Below are positions 38,629 through 55,712 of a DNA stretch of 64,000 bases, piece after piece. Positions within the stretch are counted from its first letter, which is position 1, and each line of letters opens with the position of its first letter. The DNA is from Kofleriaceae bacterium (GTDB taxonomy: Bacteria > Myxococcota_A > Polyangia > Haliangiales > Haliangiaceae). Below the pieces are notes generated by a model that was not told where the DNA came from, ran no database searches, and worked only from the letters and a program-made list of their open reading frames with translations. The stretch spans positions 1-64,000 of the forward strand of contig JAGPCY010000032.1 of assembly GCA_018057825.1 (NCBI GenBank), in the 5' to 3' direction. The position numbers and the translations under genes are program-made.

Positions 38629-41362
38629 CCCCGCCTACACCCACGACCTGTTCATCTGCCACGCGAGCGAAGACAAGGCGCGCTTCGTCGAGCCGCTGGT
38701 GTCTGCCCTCGTCGGCCACCAGCTCACCGTCTGGTACGACGACTTCGAGATCCAGCTCGGCGACGACCCCCGCCAGAAGGTCACCCACGGCCTCCGCACC
38801 TCGCGCTTCGGCCTCGTGATCGTCAGCCCGTACTCGTCGACGTTCTGGCCCCAGGCCGAGCTGAGCGCGCTCTTCGCTCAGGAGGCCGCCGGCGGCGACG
38901 TGCGCATCCTGCCCATCCGGTGCGACCTCACCATGGCCGAGCTCGCCACCCGCGATCCCCTCCTGGCCGGCCGCCACTCCCTCGGCTGGGAGCTCGGCGT
39001 CGACGCCCTCGCCCGCACCATCGCCGATCGCGTCCGCGCCGTCCGCCCGACGCCCCAACCCCGCTCGCCGCTCTACAACGTGCCGGGACGGCGCGCCCAG
39101 GTCTTCGTCGGGCGCGCGGCGGACGTCGAGAAGCTCGAGACGGGGCTGGCGAAGCGAGGTGCGGTGGCGGTCTCGACCAGCATCGAGGGGCTCGCGGGGG
39201 TCGGCAAGACCGAGCTGGCGCTCCAGCTCATCGATCGGCTCTCGCGCACCGACCGCTTCCCGGGGGGCATCGTGTGGTTCGACGCTGAGGAGCGCGATCT
39301 CACGCCGCAGTGGGGCGGTGCGATCGCCACCGCGCTCGCCGTGGGGGAGGGGCCGGTGCTCGAGCGGGCGCACAGCGCGATGCGCATCATCGCGAGCGGT
39401 GGCCCGGCGCTCCTGGTCCTCGACAACGTCGCGAGCTGGACCGAGGCCGGACGGCCACATCCACTACCGTCCGGCGCTCACCTCTCGCTCGCGATCACGA
39501 CGCGCGAGCGTCGCCTGGGTGGCCAGGCGTTCACCCACGTCGAGCTTCACTGCCTGGCACCCGGCCCCGCGCGCGAGCTGCTCGCCGAGGTGTCCCAACG
39601 GAACCTCGACCGCGAACCCGGGTCCGACGACCTGCTCACCCACCTCGACGGTCACGCCCTGGCCATCGAGCTCGCGGGCGCCTTCCTCGCCGAGGTCCCC
39701 GACGTGACCCCGGCCGTCTACCTGTCGCGCCTGCGCGCCGGTGAGCCGGTGCAAGACGAGGTTCGCGCCCAGGTGCTGCACGAGCGGACCGTCTCCCAGG
39801 CCCTCGACGCGACCTGGGAGCGCCTCGACGAACCCGCCCGGCAGGCCTGGCAGACCGTCAGCGAGTTCGCCGACGCCGACGCCACCCTTGAGCTCCTCAC
39901 CGCCTGCGCCATCGACGAGTCCGCCCGTCGCGCCCTCTTGCGCTTCCACCTCCTCGCCCACGCCGACGGCCGCTGGACCATGCACCGCCTCGTCCGCGAC
40001 TACGGCCGCCGCGCCGGTTCATCCGATGAACATCGTGCAGCTACCCAACGCTTCGTCGACGGCTGCATCGACCTCGCGCACGGCATCGAGCTCGACACCG
40101 GGTATCGAGGCTATCGGACCTATCGTCCGCACTTCGACCACGTTCTCGATCTCGCTGGCACGACACTCGCGATGGCCCCCGACGTGCATAGCTGGCTGCT
40201 CGATCGCGTCGGTACCGGCGCGCAGTCGGCGGGTGATCTGCCGCGGGCCAAGGAGCTGCTCGAGCGCGCGCTGGCCTCGGACCTCCAGAACCTCGGCGAG
40301 GACCATCCCAGCGTCGCGACCAGCCGCTCCAACCTCGCCACGGTGCATAGAGCCCTCGGCGACCTGCCGCGGGCCAAGGAGCTGCACGAGCGCGCGCTGG
40401 CCTCGGCCCTCCAGAACCTGGGCGAGGACCATCCCAGCGTCGCGACCAGCCGCTCCAACCTCGCCTTGGTGCTCCGGGACCTGGGCGACCTTTCGCGGGC
40501 CAAGGAGCTGCTCGAGCGGGCGCTGGCCTCGGCCCTCCAGAACCTCGGCGAGGACCATCCGAGCGTCGCGACCAGCCGCTCCAACCTCGCCTTGGTGCTC
40601 AAGGCCCTCGGCAACCTGCCGCGGGCCAAGGAGCTGCTCGAGCGGGCGCTGGCCTCGGACCTCCAGAACCTCGGCGAGGACCATCCCAGCGTCGCGACCC
40701 GCCGCTCGAACCTCGCCTTGGTGCTCCAGGCCCTGGGCGACCTGCCGCGGGCCAAGGAGCTGCTCGAGCGGGCGCTGGCCTCGGACCTCCAGAACCTGGG
40801 CGAGGACCATCCCAGCGTCGCGACCAGCCGCTCGAACCTCGCCTTGGTGCTCCAGGCCCTCGGCGACCTGCCGCGGGCCAAGGAGCTGATCGAGCGCGCG
40901 CTGGCCTCGACACTCCAGAACCTCGGCGAGGACCATCCCAGCGTCGCGACCCGCCGCTCCAACCTCGCCACGGTGCATAGAGCCCTTGGTGACCTGCCGC
41001 GGGCCAAGGATCTCCTCGAGCGCGCGCTGGCCTCGGACCTCCAGAGCCTCGGCGAGGATCATCCCAGCGTCGCGACCCGCCGCTTCAACCTGGCGACAGT
41101 TTACGAGGACCTTGGAGCCCTCGACGATGCGCGGTGCGAGTTCGCGGCGGCGCTGGCGAGCGAGGAGCGAAGCCTCGGGCCTTCTCACCCGTCGACTGCC
41201 CACACGCGGGTGCGATTGGCCGATGTGCTCGGCCAGCTCGGTCACGTCGACCTGGCCAGAGCCGAAGCCGAGCGCGCGCTCCGCGACGTCAGCAATCAGC
41301 CCGATGGCTCTAGCGATCGCACGATCGTCGAGCGGATCGCCAAGGACATCCTCGGCCGCTGA
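38621..41362 (+). CDS. STAND protein: TIR, NB-ARC, eight TPRs
   Basis: This 913-residue protein holds the same domain types as its neighbour in a different order. TIR is at ~5-140 ([22 protein letters not shown], Glu80). NB-ARC is at ~160-460 ([10 protein letters not shown] with Lys196; [39 protein letters not shown]). TPRs cover ~538-875, with seven nearly identical 42-residue repeats plus one diverged. The TIR and NB-ARC sequences closely match those of the upstream protein, so the genes are paralogues with permuted domains. The ATG lies inside the previous gene's 3' end (eight-base overlap) behind GGGA at 38611, so the two are translationally coupled. It probably acts as an NLR-like sensor with a TIR NADase effector. 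Confidence 0.9.
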   Translation: MPDPAYTHDLFICHASEDKARFVEPLVSALVGHQLTVWYDDFEIQLGDDPRQKVTHGLRTSRFGLVIVSPYSSTFWPQAELSALFAQEAAGGDVRILPIRCDLTMAELATRDPLLAGRHSLGWELGVDALARTIADRVRAVRPTPQPRSPLYNVPGRRAQVFVGRAADVEKLETGLAKRGAVAVSTSIEGLAGVGKTELALQLIDRLSRTDRFPGGIVWFDAEERDLTPQWGGAIATALAVGEGPVLERAHSAMRIIASGGPALLVLDNVASWTEAGRPHPLPSGAHLSLAITTRERRLGGQAFTHVELHCLAPGPARELLAEVSQRNLDREPGSDDLLTHLDGHALAIELAGAFLAEVPDVTPAVYLSRLRAGEPVQDEVRAQVLHERTVSQALDATWERLDEPARQAWQTVSEFADADATLELLTACAIDESARRALLRFHLLAHADGRWTMHRLVRDYGRRAGSSDEHRAATQRFVDGCIDLAHGIELDTGYRGYRTYRPHFDHVLDLAGTTLAMAPDVHSWLLDRVGTGAQSAGDLPRAKELLERALASDLQNLGEDHPSVATSRSNLATVHRALGDLPRAKELHERALASALQNLGEDHPSVATSRSNLALVLRDLGDLSRAKELLERALASALQNLGEDHPSVATSRSNLALVLKALGNLPRAKELLERALASDLQNLGEDHPSVATRRSNLALVLQALGDLPRAKELLERALASDLQNLGEDHPSVATSRSNLALVLQALGDLPRAKELIERALASTLQNLGEDHPSVATRRSNLATVHRALGDLPRAKDLLERALASDLQSLGEDHPSVATRRFNLATVYEDLGALDDARCEFAAALASEERSLGPSHPSTAHTRVRLADVLGQLGHVDLARAEAERALRDVSNQPDGSSDRTIVERIAKDILGR
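40232..41113 (+). repeat. Seven 126-bp coding repeats (TPR array)
   Basis: Seven consecutive 126-base units encode 42-residue TPRs with only a few substitutions (positions such as Asp/Ala/Thr after ALAS, and Ser/Arg after SVAT). An eighth unit (41114-41239) is diverged. The matching array in the upstream gene also has eight units but they differ much more. Near-identity at DNA level points to recent expansion or gene conversion. Confidence 0.9.
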
Positions 41363-41452
41363 CGCACGATCGACCCGAAGCCCCCGACCCGTCACGGCGC
41401 GCCGCGACCTCCGCCGCGGTTCACGCTCGCGCCGGTGGCTCTCGCGGCTACG

Positions 41453-41578
41453 GCACCCCGCCCGGTAGGTACGACGATCCCCGCGCGCTACGCACCGGGT
41501 GCAGGGATCAACTCCGCACCCCGCCCGGTAGATACGACGATCCCCGCGCGCCACGCACCGGGTGCAGAGATAAAAACG
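41453..41578. repeat. Two 63-bp direct repeats between convergent genes, each with a palindrome
   Basis: Positions 41453-41515 and 41516-41578 are near-identical 63-base units, between the TPR gene stop (41362) and the rpoD stop (41579). Each holds the 11-base palindrome GCACCGGGTGC (41492-41502 and 41555-41565) after CCCGCCCGGT. On the minus strand, TTTTTA follows the rpoD stop and then the palindrome. A bidirectional terminator is possible but the order is not that of a standard one. Confidence 0.75.
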
Positions 41579-43747
<2,169 letters not shown>

Positions 43748-43749
43748 GG

Positions 43750-45669
<1,920 letters not shown>

Positions 45670-45675
45670 GCGTGG

Positions 45676-45870
45676 CTACCGCGGCGCCGCGGCGGGGGTC
45701 GGCGCGCGCCCGCTGTTGGCGTCGATCGCGGCCCAGCCCAGGGCGAGCAGGGTAGCGACGATCCACACGCCGAGCAGGCCCTGGATCGCGCGGGTGGTCC
45801 CGGCGGCCATCACCGGACCGTGATCTTCCTGGCCGAGGTCGTGGCGGTGCTTCTTGACGCCGTCGGTCAC
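45676..45870 (-). CDS. Small single-helix membrane protein
   Basis: This 64-residue ORF starts with GTG and ends six bases before dnaG. It has one hydrophobic helix (AIQGLLGVWIVATLLALGWAAI) after a charged His/Lys N-terminus, and an Ala/Pro tail. The tight spacing and composition support a real gene, but no family is recognised and the length leaves doubt. Confidence 0.5.
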   Translation of the reverse strand: MTDGVKKHRHDLGQEDHGPVMAAGTTRAIQGLLGVWIVATLLALGWAAIDANSGRAPTPAAAPR

Positions 45871-45901
45871 GGCCGGACCATGCCCGGTGTGGCCCGCCGG
45901 G

Positions 45902-46429
45902 TCAAGCTGTCACCGGCCGGGTGACGGCGTGACGGGCGGTCAGGCGCTCGCGCAGGCGGGCCCGGGCCCGCAAGATGCGCGTGCCGACGGTGGCGATCGG
46001 CAGGCCCAGGCGGGCGGCGATCTGCTTGTAGCTGGCGCGCTCGAAGGCGAACAGCGAGAACGGCGCGGCCAGGGCGGCCGGCAGGGCGGCGACCTCGGCG
46101 GTGACCTCGGCGGTCGTGAGGCCGGCCCACCACGGCTCGTCGGCGTCGGGGCTCGGGAGCTGGGCCAGGGCCGCGGTCAGGCGGGCGGCGGCGGCGCGGC
46201 GGCGGCAGCGATCGACCTGGCGATGGCGCATCACCGTCGACAGCCAGGCCCGGGCCTCGGCGTCCGACGGCAGCGGACCGGGCCGGCGCAGGGCGGCGAC
46301 CAGGGCGTCCTGCAGGAGATCGTCGGCGTCGAGGCCGCGGGTCAGGTGGCCGGCGAAGCCGTGGAGGTAGGCGCGGTGGTCGCGGCACACGCGGGCGAGC
46401 TGGACGCGGGCGAGCTGGGCGGCGGTCAT
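45902..46429 (-). CDS. ECF-type RNA polymerase sigma factor
   Basis: This 175-residue factor has region 2 (HRAYLHGFAGHLTRGLDADDLLQDALVAALRR; ARAWLSTVMRHRQVDRCRRRA) and region 4 (LPAALAAPFSLFAFERASYKQIAARLGLPIATVGTRILRARARL) in the usual order; those helices are listed in consecutive pieces. It is a minimal ECF sigma factor controlling an unknown regulon. It lies 72 bases downstream of the FHA-sigma-54 activator gene on the same strand, so the two may be co-transcribed. No anti-sigma gene is adjacent. Confidence 0.88.
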   Translation of the reverse strand: MTAAQLARVQLARVCRDHRAYLHGFAGHLTRGLDADDLLQDALVAALRRPGPLPSDAEARAWLSTVMRHRQVDRCRRRAAAARLTAALAQLPSPDADEPWWAGLTTAEVTAEVAALPAALAAPFSLFAFERASYKQIAARLGLPIATVGTRILRARARLRERLTARHAVTRPVTA

Positions 46430-46501
46430 GGCCGAGGGCGAATTGCAGCCCCCGTGCCTCGCGACAACCGCGCGCGATCGCTCGACCGGCGTCCAGGGCT
46501 G

Positions 46502-47875
<1,374 letters not shown>

Positions 47876-47924
47876 GGTAGCGCGAAGCGCGCGGCGTCGG
47901 CGGGCCTCGGGGTACACTGCGGCG

Positions 47925-50729
47925 GTGAGCGCGGCTGACCCGACGCAGCCCTCGACCGTCGACTGGCGGGACGAGGAGGGCGCCCCGGCGTCGGTGGCCT
48001 CACCGGTCCAGGGCGAGCCCGGGCGCTACCGGCTCCACGGCGAGCTCGGCCGCGGCGGGATGGCGGTGGTCCACCGCGCGATCGATCGGCAGCTCGAGCG
48101 CGAGGTCGCGCTCAAGCTGGTGCGGCCGGATCGGGTCAGCGCCGGCGAGCGCGCGCGCCTGGTGCGCGAGGCCCGGGCCCTGGCCAAGCTGCGCCACCCC
48201 AACGTCGTCACGGTCTACGACGTCGAGGAGCACGACGGCCAGCTCGCGATCGCGATGGCGCTCATCGACGGCGGCTCGCTGCGGGCCTGGCTGGCGGCGG
48301 CGCCGCGGACGACGGCGGCGATCGTCGCGGTCCTGGCGGCGGCCGGGCGCGGGCTGGCGGCGGCGCATCGCGCGGGCCTGGTCCACCGCGACTTCAAGCC
48401 CGACAACGTGCTGATCGATCGCGACGGCGTGGCTCACGTCGCCGACTTCGGGCTGGCGCGCGCGATCGACGTCGGCGACGGCGAGGACGCGACGACCGGC
48501 GGGGCCGACGAGCCGGCGGTGACCCAGGCCGGCCTGGTGATCGGCACGCCGCCGTACCTCGCGCCCGAGCTGCTCGACGGCGGCGCCGCGACGCCGGCCA
48601 GCGATCAGTACGCCTTCGCGGTGACCCTGGTCGAGGCGGTGGCCGGTCGGCGGCCCTTCGCCGCGACGACGATCGAGGCCCGCCGCGCCGAGCGCGGGCA
48701 GGCCCCGACCCTCGACGGTCTGCCGGCCTGGCTGCGGGCGATCGCGGCCCGCGGCCTGGCGGAGGTCCCGGCGGCGCGGTTCCCGTCGATGGACGAGGTC
48801 CTGGCGGCGCTGGCGCGCGATCCGGCGCTGCGGCGGCGGCGGCTCGTGCGCGGCGGCGCGGTGGCGGCGGCGGTGGCGGTGGCGGGCGTCCTGGGCGCGC
48901 GCGCCGCGACCCGCGCCCCGGATCCGGCCGCGACCTGCGCCGCGGCGGCCCGGCCGATGACCGGCGTGTGGGATCACAACCGCCGAGTCGTCCTCGAGGG
49001 CGCGCTGGCCGGCGCGACCGCGCCCTACGCGCCGACCATGGCCCGCTCGACGATCGCCGCCCTCGACGGTTACGCCGAGGCCCTGGTCGCGGCCGAGCTG
49101 CGGGCCTGCGTCCTCGACGCCACCGGCGGCGGCGCCCGCGAGGTCGTGGTCCGGCGCCGGGCCTGCCTCGAGCGCAGCCGCAACCAGCTCGGCACGCTGG
49201 TCGATCGCCTGCTGGCGGCCGACGACGACGCGGTGGCGCGGGCCGGTCAGGCGGTGGCGGAGCTCCAGCCGATCGCGGCCTGCGAGAGCCAGGATGCGTT
49301 GACCCGCGCCGAGACCGTGCCGAGCGATCCCGAGGTGGCGTCGGCGTCGGCGGCGATCCTGGCCCGGGTTGATCGCGCGCGCATCGACGTCCGCTTCGGG
49401 CGGGCGCGGCAGGTCCTGCCGACGCTGGTCAGCGCGGTCGCCGACGCGCGGGCGCTCGGCCATGGCCCGACCCTGGCCGAGGCCCTCTCGGCGCTGGGGG
49501 GCGCGGCCAGCGCCCTCGATCAGGTCAAGGACGCCGAGGCCCACCTGCGCGAGGCCCTGGTGATCGCCCAGGCCCACGGTCACGATCTGTTCGTCGGGCG
49601 GACCGCGGGGTTTCTGGCCCTCGACCTGGCGCGGGTCCAGTCGCGCGTGCTCGAGGCCGAGCCCTTCGCGCAGCTCGCGGTCGCGACCTCCGAGCGGCTC
49701 GGGCGGCCGACCGATCTGGAGGTGATCGCGCAGTTCGCGACGCTGGTCGTGGCGCGCGAGCTCGAGCAGTTCGACGCCGCCGACGCCGCCGGGGCGCGCG
49801 CGCTGGCCGCCGCCGACGCCGGTCGAGTCTCTGCGGCGCGGCGGGCCGAGATCGTCAACGCCCTGGGCGCGACCGCGCGGCGGCGCGGCGACTTCGCGAC
49901 CGCGGCGGCGCGGTTCCGCGAGGCCCGCGCGGTGACCGCGGCGGCCTGGGGCGAGGCCCATCCGGCGCTCGGCGCCTACGACAACAACCTGGCGGTGATC
50001 GCGATCGCCGACGGCCAGCCGATGGAAGCGGCGTCGCAGCTACGGTCGGCGATCGCTGCGGCGCGCGCGCTGCGCGGCGCCGGTGCGCGCGCGGCCAACA
50101 GCCAGGTGTCGCTGGGCTTCGCCCTCGACATGGCCGGCGAGCGCGAGGCCGCGATCGCCGAGAGCGCGGCCGCGGTCGAGGCGACGGTGACGGCCTACGG
50201 GGCGATCCATCCGCGCACGGTCAAGGCCCACCTCATGCGCGCGCGGATCGCGATCGGCGCCGGGCGTGCCGACCTGGCGGCCGAAGCCCTGGCGTCCGCT
50301 GCGGCCGCAGGCGCCGACCGCGACGCCGCGGTCCAACGGCTGGTCGCGACGCTGGCCGCCGACGTGGCTTGGCTGCGCGGCGATCGGGCGGCCGCGCGCG
50401 CCGGCTGGCGCGCGGTGATCGCGGCGGCGGCGCCCGCCGAGACCGACGCGATCGGCCTGGCGTCGCTCGGGCTGGCGGCGGCGGCCCGCGCCGACGAGGC
50501 CTGGGCCGACGCGCTGATCGCGGCTCGCGCGGCTCGCGCCGCCCTGGCCACCAGCGACGGCCCCCGCGCGCCGCTGACGATCGCGGCGTCGCTCGAGGAG
50601 GGCCTGGCGAGGATCGCGACCGGCGACGTCGACGGCGGCCGCGCGCTGGTGACGGCGGGGCTGCCGATCGTGCGCGCCAATCCGCGGTTCGCGTCGGTGG
50701 TCGCCGCGGCGGAGGCGGCGGTGCGGTAG
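47925..50729 (+). CDS. Ser/Thr protein kinase with TPR-like C-terminus
   Basis: This 934-residue protein starts with a GTG at 47925. The kinase domain (residues ~25-300) is complete: [31 protein letters not shown] (intact HRD), ADFGLARA and [12 protein letters not shown] membrane helix ([19 protein letters not shown]) follows at ~305. The remaining ~620 residues are helical repeats ([50 protein letters not shown] in successive helices) resembling TPRs. It should phosphorylate target proteins in response to a signal on the far side of the membrane. It is divergent from the FHA activator, and its stop adjoins a hexamer array. Confidence 0.9.
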   Translation: MSAADPTQPSTVDWRDEEGAPASVASPVQGEPGRYRLHGELGRGGMAVVHRAIDRQLEREVALKLVRPDRVSAGERARLVREARALAKLRHPNVVTVYDVEEHDGQLAIAMALIDGGSLRAWLAAAPRTTAAIVAVLAAAGRGLAAAHRAGLVHRDFKPDNVLIDRDGVAHVADFGLARAIDVGDGEDATTGGADEPAVTQAGLVIGTPPYLAPELLDGGAATPASDQYAFAVTLVEAVAGRRPFAATTIEARRAERGQAPTLDGLPAWLRAIAARGLAEVPAARFPSMDEVLAALARDPALRRRRLVRGGAVAAAVAVAGVLGARAATRAPDPAATCAAAARPMTGVWDHNRRVVLEGALAGATAPYAPTMARSTIAALDGYAEALVAAELRACVLDATGGGAREVVVRRRACLERSRNQLGTLVDRLLAADDDAVARAGQAVAELQPIAACESQDALTRAETVPSDPEVASASAAILARVDRARIDVRFGRARQVLPTLVSAVADARALGHGPTLAEALSALGGAASALDQVKDAEAHLREALVIAQAHGHDLFVGRTAGFLALDLARVQSRVLEAEPFAQLAVATSERLGRPTDLEVIAQFATLVVARELEQFDAADAAGARALAAADAGRVSAARRAEIVNALGATARRRGDFATAAARFREARAVTAAAWGEAHPALGAYDNNLAVIAIADGQPMEAASQLRSAIAAARALRGAGARAANSQVSLGFALDMAGEREAAIAESAAAVEATVTAYGAIHPRTVKAHLMRARIAIGAGRADLAAEALASAAAAGADRDAAVQRLVATLAADVAWLRGDRAAARAGWRAVIAAAAPAETDAIGLASLGLAAAARADEAWADALIAARAARAALATSDGPRAPLTIAASLEEGLARIATGDVDGGRALVTAGLPIVRANPRFASVVAAAEAAVR

Positions 50730-50737
50730 GGGGACGA

Positions 50738-50960
50738 ACCGGAACCGAGGCCGAGACCGAGTCCGAGACCGAGTCCGAGGCCGAGACCGAGACTGAGGCC
50801 GAGACCGAGACCGAGACCGAGACCGAGGCGGAGACCGAGGCCGAGACCGAGACCGAGACCGAGACCGAGGCCGAGACCGAGTCCGAGACCGAGGCCGAGT
50901 CCGAGACCGAGGCCGAGGCCGAGACCGAGGCCGAGACCGAGGCCGAGTCCGAGGCAGAGG
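50738..50960. repeat. Hexanucleotide array, GAGACC type, between convergent kinase genes
   Basis: About 37 hexamers (GAGACC, GAGGCC, GAGTCC) fill the gap between the convergent stops of two kinase genes (50729 and 50967). Orientation equals the array at 5371. The gap is otherwise empty of coding sequence or a classic terminator. Confidence 0.9.
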
Positions 50961-50966
50961 GTTCGG

Positions 50967-54119
<3,153 letters not shown>

Positions 54120-54284
54120 GTTGCTAGAGGCGGCAGCGTACCACGCTCCAGCGCGCGGCTCCAAACCGGTGGCGTCCCAGCGATCGCGCGCCCGCACCTA
54201 CATCGGGCCGCCGGCGTCGTCGGCCGGCGGGTCGCGCCGCGGGCGGGCCGCGCCTCGGCGGATTTCGCGTAGGATGCCTCGGCC

Positions 54285-55667
54285 ATGGCCGGCCAGCGCG
54301 TGCTCGTCATCGATGACAGTCCGACCATCGTCCGGGTGGTCCAGCTCGTCCTGACCAAGGCCGGCTTCGTGGTCGACGTGGCCAGCGACGGCGACGACGG
54401 CCTGGCCGCGGCCCGGGCCGAGCGCCCCGATCTGATCTTGCTCGACTTCGTGATGCCGCGCCTGAACGGCTACCAGGTGTGCCGCGAGCTGGCCGCCGAT
54501 CCGGTGCTGCGCGACGTGCCGGTGGTCTTGATGAGCGCCAAGGGCGATCAGGTCGGCGAGCGCTTCGTCAAGGTGATGGGGATCGTCGACTACATCACCA
54601 AGCCGTTCTCGCCCGAGGCGATCACCGCGGTGGTGCAGCACACCGTCACCAAGTACGGCGGCGACGCCGGGCGCGCCGATCCCACGCAGCGCGAGCTGAC
54701 CGACGGCGGCAACGCGCGGACCCGGGCCCTGGCGGCGCTGCGGTCCCAGCTCACCGACCGGATCGCGGCCCGGGTCGCGGCCCTGTTCGCCCTGGCCGAC
54801 GCCGCCGACGGCCGGCCCGAGGCTGGGGTGCCGACCGACGGCGGCGCGATCGCCGATACCGTGCGCTCGGCCCTCGACGACGACGCGCTGGGCGACATCC
54901 TGGCCCAGGTCGATCCGGTGGCGCTGACCGGCGGGCCGTCCCTGGCCGGCGAGCTGCGGGTCGTGCCGCTGGCCGAGATCCTCCAGCTCCTCGATCACCA
55001 GGAGCAGTCGGGCGTGCTGTCGATCACCCGCGACGCCACCCGCATCGACGTGTTCTTCCGCCGCGGCCGGATCGATCAGGCCCTGGGCGTCGGGGTGGCC
55101 GACGATCTGCGGCTCGGCCGCTACATCGTCGACGGCGAGCTGATGTCGCGCGAGCGGTTCGACGCCTTCGTCGCGGCGCGCGGCCGCGGTCGCCTCTTGG
55201 GCGATGACCTGATCGCCGGCGGCCACCTGTCGCCGATCGATCGCAAGGCGGCGCTGGTGCGCCAGACCTCGGAGCTGGTCTACGAGGCCCTGCGCTGGCG
55301 CCACGGCTGGTTCCGGTTCGCGGCCGGTTCGCCGCCGCCAGCGCCGGTGGCCGAGGCCGCCCTCGAGCTCGACGTCGAGGCCCTGCTGATGGAGGGCTTC
55401 CGGCGCGTCGACGAGTGGCACCTGATCGAGCGGGCGATCGACGACTTCGAGCTGGTCTTCCTGCGCAACGAGGACGCGGTCGCGCAGATGGGCCGCGGCC
55501 GGCTGACCCGCGACGAGCTGACCGTGCTCGAGCTGGTCAACGGCAAGAACAGCGTGAAGGAGATCGTCCGCAAGTCGCGGATGGGCAGCTTCGAGGTGTC
55601 GAAGATGTTGTACCGGCTCCTGTCGATCAAGCTGGTGCGGCGCCGGGTCCAGCCGGTCGCGGTGTGA
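54285..55667 (+). CDS. Response-regulator receiver with DUF4388 (PATAN) domain
   Basis: This 460-residue protein has an N-terminal receiver domain (Asp10-Asp11 pocket in VLVIDDSPTI, phospho-acceptor Asp54 in LLDFVMP, Lys106 in ITKPFSPE). A linker and a DUF4388/PATAN domain at ~225-360 follow (SLAGELRVVPLAEILQLLDHQEQSGVLSI, FRRGRIDQAL, GRYIVDGELMS, WFRFAAG). PATAN-type proteins are common in two-component networks of Myxococcota and cyanobacteria and bind protein partners. It is divergent from the double-kinase gene, and the 165-base gap may carry both promoters. No adjacent histidine kinase; it likely receives phosphate from elsewhere. Confidence 0.87.
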   Translation: MAGQRVLVIDDSPTIVRVVQLVLTKAGFVVDVASDGDDGLAAARAERPDLILLDFVMPRLNGYQVCRELAADPVLRDVPVVLMSAKGDQVGERFVKVMGIVDYITKPFSPEAITAVVQHTVTKYGGDAGRADPTQRELTDGGNARTRALAALRSQLTDRIAARVAALFALADAADGRPEAGVPTDGGAIADTVRSALDDDALGDILAQVDPVALTGGPSLAGELRVVPLAEILQLLDHQEQSGVLSITRDATRIDVFFRRGRIDQALGVGVADDLRLGRYIVDGELMSRERFDAFVAARGRGRLLGDDLIAGGHLSPIDRKAALVRQTSELVYEALRWRHGWFRFAAGSPPPAPVAEAALELDVEALLMEGFRRVDEWHLIERAIDDFELVFLRNEDAVAQMGRGRLTRDELTVLELVNGKNSVKEIVRKSRMGSFEVSKMLYRLLSIKLVRRRVQPVAV

Positions 55668-55712
55668 GGACGCGCGGGCGGCCGCGCGGATCGCGACCGC
55701 GTCGCCCGGCCG

